A DNA stretch of 64,000 nt from Parascedosporium putredinis (taxonomy: Eukaryota; Ascomycota; Sordariomycetes; Microascales; Microascaceae). Made by a program: the position numbers and the translations under genes. Position 1 is the first letter of the stretch; each line of letters begins with the position of its first letter. Below are positions 23,188 through 33,689 of this stretch, one piece after another. Below the pieces are notes generated by a model. The model was not told the origin of the DNA. It made no database searches and saw nothing but the letters and a program-made list of their open reading frames with translations. The DNA is taken from positions 310,001 to 374,000 of the forward strand of contig CASHTG010000010.1 in assembly GCA_949357655.1 (NCBI GenBank), in the 5' to 3' direction.

Positions 23188-25047
23188 ATGTCTCAGTTCC
23201 AGCCTCGCATGTTGATAGGCGGCCAGGTAAGAGACGCCCCCAGGCAAAGCAGAAATACGGCCTTTCTTGCTCGAAAGTCCTTGACCAATGGGAGATGATG
23301 GAGGCGCGCGAAAACTAACACTTTGGCTGTCTTATTAGTTGGTCGAGGCCTCTGACAAGGCTAGCTTTCCCATTTACAACCCGGCCACGCGCGAGAAGGT
23401 CGCCGATGGTAAGTGAGCAATCTTGATGTCTTTTTTCCAGCTTTCTCCTCCAGCATAGCACTCCATTCGCATCGCCATCTTTTGGTTTTCCTTTTATTTT
23501 CTTCTTGCCTTTGTGTCTGCCCCTCTCCATCTTGCAGAATCGGGTGCCCCACCCTCAAGCTACCCCTCATCAAAGCGCAAACGGAGCTCAGTGAACATAC
23601 CCTCACCCCTCTTTAATCTAATCCACCCATTGAACCCAACGTATCTCACAAAGAGAAAAAAAAAAAGAAAAAAAAAAAAAAAGGCTAACTTCGGCTTCCC
23701 CTTTCCCCTTGTTCAGTCCCCGAAGCCACAGAAGCCGACGTCAACACCGCCGTCGCCGCCGCCAAGGACGCCTTCCCAGCATGGTCGGCCCTCGACCCGG
23801 CCGCGCGCGGCGCCTACCTCAAGAAGCTCGCGGCCCTGATCCGCCAAAACAACGCCGAGCTCGCCCTCCTCGAAGCTAGCTCCATGGGCCGCCCCGTGTC
23901 CGAGTACATTGACGGGTTCGCCGCCGCGGGCCACTTCGAGCACTACTCCGAGGCCTGGCCCCACATCCAGGGCCAGTCCAGCCTCAACACCCCCGGCTTC
24001 GTGACCATGACGTGGCGTCAGCCCTACGGCGTCGTGGGCGCCATCATCCCCTGGAACGTCCCCTTGCTCTTCTTCGCCAGCAAGGCGGCGCCCGCCCTCA
24101 TCGCCGGTAACACCGTGGTGCTCAAGTCCAGCGAAAAAGCACCCTGGCCGCCGCCCGCGTCGCCGAGCTCATCCACGAAGCCGGGTTCCCGCCGGCGTGT
24201 TCAACGTCATCTCGGGCCACGGCGTACCCTCCGGCGCGGCGCTGTCGGCGCACATGGACGTGCGCGTGCTCACGTTTACTGGCTCCGACGCACGGGCCGC
24301 CTGATCCAGGAGGTCGCGGCCAAGACCAACCTGAAAAAGGTGGTGCTCGAGCTCGGCGGCAAGTCGCCCGCCATCGTCTTCGCCGACGCCGACGTCGAGA
24401 AAGCCGTGGCGGAGACGATGCACTCGATCCAGTGGAACAGCGGACAGGTGTGCATGGCCAACTCGCGCGTGTACGTGCAGGAGGACGTGGCCCCGCGCTT
24501 CGTCGAGGCGTTTAAGCAGAAATTCGCCGCCGTCAAGGCCGGGAACCCCGCGGATAAAGAGGTGCATCACGGCCCGCAGGCGGACGAGGTGCAGTACAAG
24601 AACGTCATGGGCTTCATCGAGGAAGGGAAGAAGACGGGTTCGCTGGCGCTGGGCGGCAACGGTACGCTCGACGCGACGGGGGTACTTTGTCGAGCCGACC
24701 GTGTTCGTGCAGACGCCCGAGGATGCGCGCATCATGAAGGAGGAGGTGTTCGGTCCCGTCGTCAACATCAACACGTTTAAGACGGAGGAGGAGGCCGTGG
24801 CCAAGGCGAATGACACTGTGTTTGGGCTGTACGCGGCGGTCTACACCAAGGACATTTCGCGCGCTCTTCGCGTGGCCAAGGCGCTCGAGTCCGGCTACGT
24901 GGGTGTGAACACGACCAGCCCCCGCACGGGTAGGGATATGCCCTTTGGCGGGTACAAGATGTCGGGTCAGGGCCGCGAGGGTGGCTTCACAGCTTGGACA
25001 ACTTTTTGGAGACTAAGAGCGTCATGATTGCCGTGGACGACCAGTAA
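23188..25047 (+). CDS. NAD(P)-dependent aldehyde dehydrogenase (five apparent indels)
   Basis: Exons 23188-23226, 23339-23408 and 23717-25047. Four missing bases (A run 24134-24138, C run 24188-24190, near 24285, T pair 24994-24995) and one extra G (run 24678-24682) are needed; the product is then about 480 residues, standard for the family. Motifs: PWNVPLLFF, LKSSEK, GFPAGVFNVISG, FTGS-RTGR (cofactor binding), VVLELGGKSPAIVF (general-base Glu near 250), NSGQVCMANSR (catalytic Cys near 283), EVFGPVVNI and PFGGYKMSGQGREGG. It oxidises aldehydes to acids in the cytosol. Within this cluster the natural substrates would be the aromatic aldehydes released by the dioxygenase, which is inference. 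Intron 2 is long (308 bp) and carries a near-pure A tract. Confidence 0.88.
23650..23682. repeat. A-rich tract in intron 2 of the aldehyde dehydrogenase
   Basis: Thirty or so bases of A with a few G interruptions, entirely inside the intron that ends at 23716. Confidence 0.8.
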
Positions 25048-26207
25048 AAGAGCCGCACGCAAGGGCAGGGAAACTGCTGCAGCAGCCCCATACCCGACTT
25101 ACAGATTTCGGTGTTAGTTAGCGCCTCTGTGCGTGGAGTAGGCTGATGACAGGTGAGAAGGAGAGGGAAACGAAAAAAAAAAAAAAAAAAAGAATAGCAG
25201 TCAGCATCAGTGCGTGCGTGCATGTGTACCTAGCTAGCTAGCCTTCCCTTTCCCGCAGGATTGGATACCACGAAGAATAAGAAACAAGGTGGTGGGGGTG
25301 GGGTAAGTGCCGTACCGTACCCTGAGAGAGAGTGTGTGGGAGGGCATGGAAATACGGATATGGGGCGGAGTATGGCAAGGAGCAGGGAGGGTGGCTGAAG
25401 ATCACGATAGGCTAGTGGAAATTTATAATGTTCTCGTCATGACTGGTGTTCCATCGGTAGTTCTGTTTTAGGTGCCTTTCTTCTTTTTTCCTTCTCTATT
25501 CCCTCGCCTTCGCCTCCTTATCACCCCAAAGCTGTGGGCGTGAGTGGCCCGAGTGTCGAGTGGCTCAAATGCCGTGGAACAGGGGACTCGTGGCACGCGC
25601 TGAGGTTGCGAACCCCTGGGCCTGAAAATCCGGGGTTCGGGGTCGGTGGCTTGAGTTCGGGGAATGGATGTGGGGGCGGGATTTGTGTCGCAAAAGCAAC
25701 TATTTTTATTGGTGATGACGATTTCTCACGATGTCACGATGCGCATTGCAAGGAGGCGATTTCACATTGAACTCAAGGGAACAACAGTCTGCTCGCAAAA
25801 TCCTAATATAATTCCGTGTTGTTGACGACCACTAAGTAGCTATCGCTTTGACAACGGCACAGAGAGGTCACGGAAAAGGCCAAAAGCGCAGATGATAAAC
25901 CAAAATCCAAAACGTGATATTCATAAGTCTAGTAATAGGTGCAGTCCCTGCGCTATTCTAAGTTGATAATTTTTATAAACGGCTCTTGAAAGCAAAACGT
26001 GAAGCTTCTAGTAGTGACAGAAAAAGAGTGGTTCGTTAAAAAACATATTGACAATGCCCTCCGGGAATTATGTATATGGGGAAGTGAAGGGTAAGATGGT
26101 TGGTGGCCACCAGAAGACACAGATAAAAAATAAAAAGGCAAGGACACTGGAAAAGATAGAAGGTAGGTGGTGTTCATGATGCAGTAAAGGCGGGGAGGGG
26201 AAAGCAA
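25048..26207. other. Convergent intergenic spacer
   Basis: 3' flanks of the aldehyde dehydrogenase and the FAD hydroxylase. It contains a pure A run of 19 bases at 25173-25191. Nothing coding was seen. Confidence 0.5.
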
Positions 26208-27688
26208 TCAGTCAATCAAAGGAAGCGGGGTTTTCTTCTTCCTCTGGACTGAATTGTCTTGCTTTCTTTTAGGCGGCGACGGGGGTGGGTTGGCACTCAT
26301 ACCCAAGGGAGCCGCGGCCTCGGCGTCGGCGGGGGCATCGACGTGAGCCTTGAAGACATCGGCAAAGTTGTCCTCGGCGTGCTTTTCGGCGTCGAACTTG
26401 TGGATCCAGTCCTCGCGGGGAAGGCGATGCTGGAAGGGTTCTCGCGGACCTTTTCCCAGTCGGTCTTGTGCCAGAGGTCGCGGGTGGTTTCGCCCGTCTT
26501 CTGGACCTTGCCGACGCGCTCGTACCTGGAAGAGTGAATGTTAGATGGTTCAAGACAGTCTCGATATAAAGAGGAGAAAAAAGAGAGAAGAGACAAAATC
26601 AAAGAGCTATACGTACCGAAGATCCTGGTAGGTCTTGACGGCGGCGGGGACGTTGCCCTTGCCAGCCCTCTTGAGGCACACGGCCATGGTCACACCGTCC
26701 TCCATGGACTGGGTAGCGCCCTGGGCCGAGGTGGGCAGGAAAGGATGGGCCGAGTCGCCGAGAAGAGCGATGCGGCCGTGCTTGCTGATCCACTTGGGGA
26801 GGGGGTCCCTGTACACGAGCTTCCAGTCGACGAGGGCGGAGGGAGGCGTCTTCTCGATGATGGCGGTGCACAGCGGGTCCCAGTCCTTGAGGACGGCCTT
26901 GACGTCTTCGATCTTGCCGGGGAAGGACCACGACTCGTCAATGTCGTGGTCGTCCTTGTGGGTCAGCACCCAGGAGCAGTTCTTGCCGCCCTTGATAGTG
27001 GAGAAGAGGAAGTGCACGTCCTGGCCGATCCAGCCGTTGAAGGTGTCGCCGTGCTCGCAAAACTCCTTGGTGCGGGGGTCCTTGGCCATCTCGGAGGCGG
27101 GGAACCACGCGCGCCAGACGGCGTAGCCGCTGCTCTTGGGCTTGTCAAAGTAGCCGAGCACGAGCTCGCGGGCCTTGGAGCGCACGCCGTCGGCGCCGAT
27201 GACGACGTCACCCGTCACGCGCTTGCCGTTCTTGAGCACGACGCCGGCGTGGTTCTCATCCTCAAAGTACTCGGTCACGGGGTTGTCGAGGTGGATGGGG
27301 ATGCCCAGGTCGTCGCGGGCGTAGTCGAAGATGACCTTGTGCAGCTCGCCGCGGTGGCCGTGCATGGGCGGGGCCTCGGGGTCTCGGGCGCGGAGGGCTG
27401 GTGGTAGACCACCTCGCCCGTGTCGTACTTGTGGATGCGGAACCCGTACCCCTTCAGGTCGATGGTCAGCGGCTTGAGGCGGCGCACCACCTCGCCGTCG
27501 CCCCACCGGTAGAAGATGCGGCCGGCGTTGGCGCCGAACGAGATGATGTCGCCGAGCACCTTGAGCTGGGGGAAGTTTTCGTAGATTTCCACGTCGTGGC
27601 CCTGGCGCTGGCACTCGATGGCCGCGCAGAGGCCGCCGAAGCCGGCGCCGACGACGATGACCTTGATGCCGGTCTTGGGGGCGGACAT
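26208..27688 (-). CDS. FAD-dependent aromatic hydroxylase (salicylate-hydroxylase type)
   Basis: Minus-strand exons 27688-26617 and 26525-26208 with a 91-bp intron. One base is missing in each exon (G runs 27395-27397 and 26436-26438 on the plus strand), giving about 463 residues. This is a single-component flavin monooxygenase of the UbiH/salicylate hydroxylase class: dinucleotide-binding VIVVGAGFGGL (10-20), the DG motif VVIGADGVRSKARELV (near 165) and the FAD ribityl motif GDSAHPFLPTSAQGA (near 311-325). It uses NAD(P)H and O2 to hydroxylate, often with decarboxylation, a phenolic acid. The C-terminal stop is uncertain: as read it ends at 26208 in a Lys-rich tail, but one further missing C would end it at 26269 after PVAA. 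The neighbours suggest a benzoate-type substrate. Confidence 0.85.
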
Positions 27689-29258
27689 TGTAGCTCAACG
27701 TCTTTTTGAATGGGTTTTGTTGTGGTTTGTTCTCTTCGCTTCAGTGCTGGGGGTAAATAAGGAAAGTGTAAGGTTGGTAGGAGGAAAAGAAGAGGGAGGT
27801 AGAGAAAAATATGATGAGAAGGAGGGAGAGAGGAAAAGGGAGGAGGAGAGTGAGAATGGAATCGGGAAATGGTTGCACGAACGAGGTGAGACTGAAATAA
27901 ATTAAATATTGACCAGTCTGACCCTCCCCTCTCCTTTCTCTCGCTTTTACTCTCGCCCTCTCCCGCCGCAACCGAGCCAACGTTCTCCAGGCAATTCCAT
28001 GGGGGTTTGACGGGGCGCCTAGAACGGGGCATCATTCGACTCTCCCCACCCGCCCCCTCACGGCTCTTGATGCCGGTTATGGGCGGTTGCGACTTGCGAC
28101 GACAATGGCGTTCCTCGGCTTTGCTCCGCCCTGGGAAAGAGCATCGACACGTACAATGTAGCCAGCACTAGCACTAGTACCAGGACCAGGCCAGAAACGC
28201 GGGCGCATGTTTTTTTTTTCCTGTCCGTCTGTCCCTCTTCCGCTGTCCTGACGTCGCGGTCCCCCACCTTTGCTAGTAGCTCTTGTTTAGACCCTTGGCT
28301 GCTCGACATGTGGGATCAATGTACGACGTGCTTGTAGACCGCAGATACCTCGACTTCACCCCACCTCTACCGTCCTCCTCTGAAGCTCCCTCTTGTCACC
28401 AGCCTCCTCGTCTCATTCCACGCACTCACTCTGACGATGAATCCCGGGAGACAAGAGGAAAAAGGGACTCAATGGCAAAGGCATCCCTGGAACCCTTTTT
28501 TCTCCCATCCTTCGTCTCAATTGCCTTGCCCGCGTGCCCCGTCCTTGCGTAGCGTGTGTGGGGACCCCGAGACTCATAATATCTTACCAAGCCCGCACCT
28601 TTCTGTCTTTACCCTCCCCTCCTCTTGCGTCGCAGTCCGATACCCCAAACTTTTCCCCACACCCCGCCTCATCCCTCCATCGGCTTCATGCTTCCTAACG
28701 GCACCCACTTTTTGCCCCATCTCGCTTCCCTTGGCACCTTTTTTTTTATTGTTCCCCTTCCATTGGTAACCGCTGACCATTTCGCGGGGTCCCCGCGTTT
28801 CTCCCCTCACTCCTTGTCTTCAGAGCAAAAGGGACAAGCTAGGCACAAGCTTAGCGCTCAGTTTCTTTCCAGGGACCCCCTTTGCCCCTCCCCTCCTTCT
28901 TCCCTCCTTGTTGTCTCGTCTTTCGCAATCCACGCTTGACCCTCTCCTCCTGGGACGCCATTCCTCATTGAGCTCGGTAAGTTTAGACACCATCGCGAAG
29001 CTCCGAACTATTCGGGAGTCAAAGACGAAGAAAAAAAGACAGGCAATTGAGCTAGACTAACGAATCGGTCATTTGGGGAAAGAGAAAAAAAAAGAAGAAA
29101 GGGGAAAAGAAAAACAGCTCATCTCCAGGACAGACACATACCCGTGATTCTTCTCTCGTGATCCTCCTCTCTTCTCTTACACGACGACATCTCTTGCTTT
29201 CTCTCATCTAGATCCTCACCTCTCCGTTGAAGCCATCACCAACTCCCCCATCGCAACC
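27689..29258. other. Divergent promoter region, FAD hydroxylase / SDR
   Basis: 1.57 kb between two divergently read cluster genes, so the two could share control elements. Pyrimidine-rich stretches precede the SDR start. No gene was recognised. Confidence 0.5.
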
Positions 29259-30366
29259 ATGACATCCCACTCCAGCTACGGCCCCAACACCACGGCCACC
29301 GAGGTCGCCCTCGCCTTCAAGGACCAGATCAAGGGCAAGACCGGTAAGTCTCCCTCATCTCTTCTTTTCAAGCTCTCATTGTTTTTGTCTACTCGCTAAC
29401 CTCCCCCAGTCGTCATCACCGGCGTCAGCCCCAACGGCATCGGCGCCGCCACCGCCCTCGCCATCGCCTCCCAACACCCCGCCGCCCTCGTCCTCGCCTC
29501 CCGCACCCAAGCCAACCTCGACGCCGTCGTCGCCGACATCCGCGCCCAGCACCCCACCTCCTCCCTCACCCCTGCCACCGTCCTCCTCGACCTCTCCTCC
29601 CTCGACTCCATCCGCGCCGCCGCCGAGCGCATCACCTCCTCGTCGACCGCATCGACGTCCTCATCAACAACGCCGGCGTCACCCTGCAGACCCGCGATGC
29701 CGTCACCACCCCGGCGGCGCCGTCGTCGACCTGCAGCTCTTCACCAACCATGTCGGCACTTTTCTCCTCACCTCGTTGCTGCTGCCCCGCATCACCGCTT
29801 CGGGCGCCGCCGCTCGCGTCGTCAACCTGAGCAGCATGGGCCACCGCCTCTCCCCATCCGCTTCAGCGACTACGCCTTCCAAAAGGACCTCTACGATGGC
29901 GTCCCCGACGCCGAGAAGCCCCCGTCCCATCCCCGACGCTTTCCTCAAGCACACCGGCGACTACCCCGGCTTCGTCGGCTACGGCCAGAGCAAGACCGCC
30001 AACGTCCTCCACGCCTGGGAGCTCACGCGCCGCGCCCACGCCCGCGGTGACGCCGTCCTCTCCCTCTCCGTTCACCCGGGTACTATTGTCACCGGCCTCA
30101 CTCGCAGCCTCGACACCGAGGGTCGCGCCGCCATGGACGGCACCGCCCCCAACGGTATCCCCAAGACCCTCGACGAGGGCGCCGCTACTACCCTCGTCGC
30201 TGCCTTTGATCCCGCTCTCGCCCAGGGCGACGTTGCTGCCGGACCCCTCTTCCTCGCTGATTGCCAGCTTGCTCCTGAGAAGATGGCGCCCCATGGACAG
30301 GATGGTGCGGCTGCTCAGAGGCTTTGGGACGAGACGGAGAAGATGCTCGGCATCAAGTGCTTGTAA
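29259..30366 (+). CDS. Short-chain dehydrogenase/reductase (four apparent indels)
   Basis: Exons 29259-29343 and 29410-30366 with a 66-bp intron. Three missing C residues (near 29637, 29709-29712, 29852-29855) and one extra base (near 29926-29928) are needed; the product is then about 347 residues. Classical SDR marks follow in order: TGVSPNGIG (cofactor), NNAG, VVNLSSMGHRLSP and YGQSK (catalytic Tyr/Lys near 220/224). HPGTIVTGLTR is the family's usual later segment. The MGHRLSPIRFSDYAF stretch places it near fungal retinol-dehydrogenase/WW-domain-oxidoreductase-like SDRs. It would interconvert an alcohol and a carbonyl with NAD(P). It is divergent from the FAD hydroxylase and is the last catabolic gene on this side. 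Confidence 0.83.
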
Positions 30367-30942
30367 TTACACGACTTGAAGCGTGAAGAGAGGTGTGTAC
30401 GGTACGTCGGGTTTTAGCTGGACAGGGAGGTGTGAAGGGTAGAAAAATCCAGAAGGAGCAACGAGGTGGGACATAGAATTGCGAAATAGACATGTTTTTC
30501 AACTTTTGTTAGCTGCAGGGCGTCTAGTGAAAGCATGCGCTCTCATACAAGTTCACTTTGCATACCTAGGGACTAGGGAATGATGGCGAATATATATGTA
30601 TGCCAATCTATAACTATGGATATCTTGATATTTATTTTTCTTCATTAAACGATGATTAAGAAAAGGGAGCATCAGCTCGTAGGATGGGGTAATAATCTAG
30701 TACGCGCAAGGAGCGGAATCGTGAAGCCAAACGCAAGTTCATACTGTTCGTTCCATCACAACCACAACACCTAAACAAGTCAGGCCATGGGGTAAAAGAG
30801 CAATTAGGAAACAGAAAGAAACAAAAGAAAAAGATGGACTGTAGAAATCAAGGAAAGAAACAGTGGTATCCTTCAAAAGCAAATGGGCGCGTGGAAAAGT
30901 CTAAACTTCCCCCGCCCCAACCTCACTTCTCCCATCTCTTCT
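30367..30942. other. Convergent intergenic spacer
   Basis: AT-richer 3' flanks of the SDR gene and erdS. Nothing coding was seen. Confidence 0.5.
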
Positions 30943-33689
30943 CTACATCTCATCCTCAAAGAACTTGATCAACGTCCTGGCCCCAGACACACCTAGTCCC
31001 ATAAAGGGGTAGCAAATGTACACGGGGTCGTCCTCGGTGCCAAACTTTTCCCGGAACTCGCCCTTGCCCGCAAGCTTGAGCTGCTGCGCAATCGTGCGGT
31101 AGGTGCGCGAGAGGATCTTGGCGCGCAGCCCGTTGAAGTTGGTGCCGATTTCGATATCCTTGGTCGCGCCCGCGCCAAACGTGACGCACTTGACGCCCAT
31201 CTTGGCCAGGCTCTGGATGGCCTTGGAGATGACGGACTCGATGGCGCCGCCGGGCGACCCGGGAAGTCGAGCGCAAACTTGATCTGGTACCCGTGCTTGG
31301 GCGCCAACCGATGCAGAATCACCAGCGCCACCACGTTGCCCTCCTTGTCCTCGGCCCACACGTACTTGCGGTGGTCGACGTCCTGCCACGGCTTCACCTC
31401 GGTGATGTGCACCTGCTTGCCTGTGCGGTTGGCCTTCCACTCCTCCACGCGCTTGTCCACTTTTTCCCGCAGGTCCTCGGGTACGGGCTCGCCGAGGTTG
31501 GTCTCGAAGATGCGCACGCCCGCCTCCTCGGCCTGGCGCTCCTTCTTGGCCACCTTTTTCATGTTGTCCACCTCGAGGCGGTCCTCGGCCACGCAGCTAA
31601 ACGTGCGCCAGCCGAGGATGCCGCCGAGGATCTCCTCGATGGCCGGGGACACGAGCAGCCAGATGGGGCGGAGATCGTGCACCTTGCGCAGGTCCTTGAG
31701 GAACTTGCGCACCACGAGCGGGAACTGCCGCTGGTCGCACAGCGGATCGCCCATGATGAGCGCGTAACCGTTGACGGCGGCGTACCCGATGGCTGCGCCC
31801 GACTCTTCGTGCCGCCAGACGTCGTACCGGTCGTCGAGCCATGACGTGTTGGTCGCGTCGCCGTAATTGGAGATGAGGTTCTCCACCGTCGGCATCGACA
31901 CGGAGGTAGGGTCGCGCGCGTAGTTGGCGCCGTAGCGAATGGTGTCGGCGTCGGGGTGAGGGAGGACCTGCCAGTCCCTCTCGTGCGGCTGCAGGGACTT
32001 GGGGTCCCGGGGAAGAGGGAAGCGTTGCGGATGTCGCCGAGGTTCAGGAGGAGGAAGAGCACCCGCTCCAGGCCGATGCCGCACCCGGCGTGGGGAGCAC
32101 GCCATACTCGAAGCCCTGCAAGTACTCCTCCATGTCGAGGGCCTCGACGTTGGCCTCGGCCATGCGCTTGCGCAGGATCTCGGGGTCGTGGATACGCTGG
32201 CCGCCCGTCGTAATCTCTTGGCCGCGCAAAAGATGTCAAACGAGTTGGTGTAATCCTTATCCTCGGGGTCCAGGTGCGTGTAAAGGGTCGCGCCGAGGCC
32301 GGGAATTTGTCAATAATGTAAAAGTCGGTGCCATATTTCTCCTTGATCAGTTGTCCGATGCGTCTCTCAGCCGGGGTGCTCAGGTCCTCCTTGTCCGAGG
32401 CCGGGTTGCCAAAGTCATCCTTCCACCCAGACTGGTTGAGCAAGGCGACGGCGTCCTTGAACCGGATGCGCGGCGTCTGCTCCAGCCACACGAGGTCTTC
32501 GTGGGGGAAGTGCGTCTTGATGATGTCGAGCTCCTTGCGGTGGTCGCGGTAAATGCGCGCAAAGATGCTCTTGAGCAGGTCATCGATGACGTCGAGAGCG
32601 TCGTAGTACGTGTCGAGAATCTCCATCTCCAGGTCCAAGCCCGTGTACTCGCTCAAGTGCCGGTGCGTGTTGCTGTCCTCGGCGCGGAAGACGGGGCCGA
32701 TTTCAAAGACGCGGCCAAAATCGGCCGAGACGCACAGCTGCTTGGACAGCTGCGGGCTCTGCGCGAGAAAAGCGGTGCGGTCGTAGTAGTTGACCTTGAA
32801 CACCTCGGCGCCGGATTCCGTGGCGGCGGGCTGCAGCTTGGGGTGTGGATCTCGATGAAGCCCTGGCCCTCGAGCGTGTTGCGGAAGGCGCTGCATATCG
32901 TCGAGTTGAGGCGGAAGATGCACTGCGCCGTCGGGGTGCGCAGGAAGCTGAGGCGGTTCGAGGTGCGCACGCGGTCCGAGGCGAGGTACTCGATCTCGTT
33001 GGTCTCCGGGTTCGTCTCGACGCGGTCAATCGAGTACACGTCAATGGGCAGCGACTCCCGCACGGGTACGGCGAGGTGCATGCTCTCGATGAGGATCTCG
33101 ATGTTTTGAATTGTGCACGCCGCCACGGGCTCCTTGGGGCTCTTGATGGTGCCGGTGACGTGCACGATGCCCTCGGAGATGAGGTGCTCGGCCCACCGGA
33201 CGAACCCTTCCGAAATGGCGCCCTCGCGGTATTCGAGCACGCCTTGACCGTGTCGATCCCCTGGCGGAGCACGACAAACGCCAGCCGGGGCCCCATGGAC
33301 CGCACGTGGTGCACGCGCGCCGTGAAGCCAATGGTGGTGCCAATGGCGGGACCCTCCGTTTTTAGCCGGGCAAAGGGCACTTGGTGCTTGGGAAGGCTCA
33401 CGACGTGGTTGCGGTCGGTGCCGTAGCGCTGGGCAATCTCGGGCGGGTCGACGGCGTGCGCCTGCTCCTCGTCCTGGTGGCGTTTGATCTGAAGAGACCG
33501 CTTCTCCTCCTCGCGCTGAATCACCTTTTCCTGCTGGGCCTGGATCTTTTGTATCTTGCGGCTGTGCTTTTCCTCGTCGAGCGCGGCAATGTTGCCAATC
33601 GTCGGCTTGGACATGTGGTTCTTGGCCGAGGCATGGCCGATTAAGCGGTTAAGCTTGAGGAGCGGCTTCTTGAGCGCGCTGGGCGACAT
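30943..33689 (-). CDS. erdS: Ergosteryl-3-beta-O-L-aspartate synthase (AspRS-DUF2156 fusion)
   Basis: A single minus-strand exon. Seven missing bases are needed (near 33241, 32842, 32283, 32229, 32093, 32010, 31258); the length then becomes 918 codons. Residues about 1-95 are a charged, partly coiled leader. An OB-fold tRNA-binding region follows, then the class II AspRS core with FRAEDSNTHRHLSEYTG (motif 2), RGQEITTGGQRIHDP and GCGIGLERVLFLL (motif 3). From about 610 to the end is a DUF2156 acyltransferase domain (WLDDRYDVWRHEESGAAIGY to FMGLGVSG). The combination is that of fungal ErdS, which charges tRNA-Asp and moves Asp onto the 3-OH of ergosterol. The housekeeping AspRS should be elsewhere. 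No upstream ATG competes with 33689. It stands tail-to-tail with the SDR gene. Confidence 0.92.

Noticed and set aside
23537..23716. Extra coding exon in intron 2 of the aldehyde dehydrogenase starting after a TTGCAG at 23537
   Set aside because: The stretch runs into an A tract and adds residues absent from the aldehyde dehydrogenase family; direct joining of 23408 to 23717 restores the normal sequence.
26538..27407. 289-codon plus-strand frame inside the FAD hydroxylase
   Set aside because: Antisense of a clear flavoprotein; no domain of its own.
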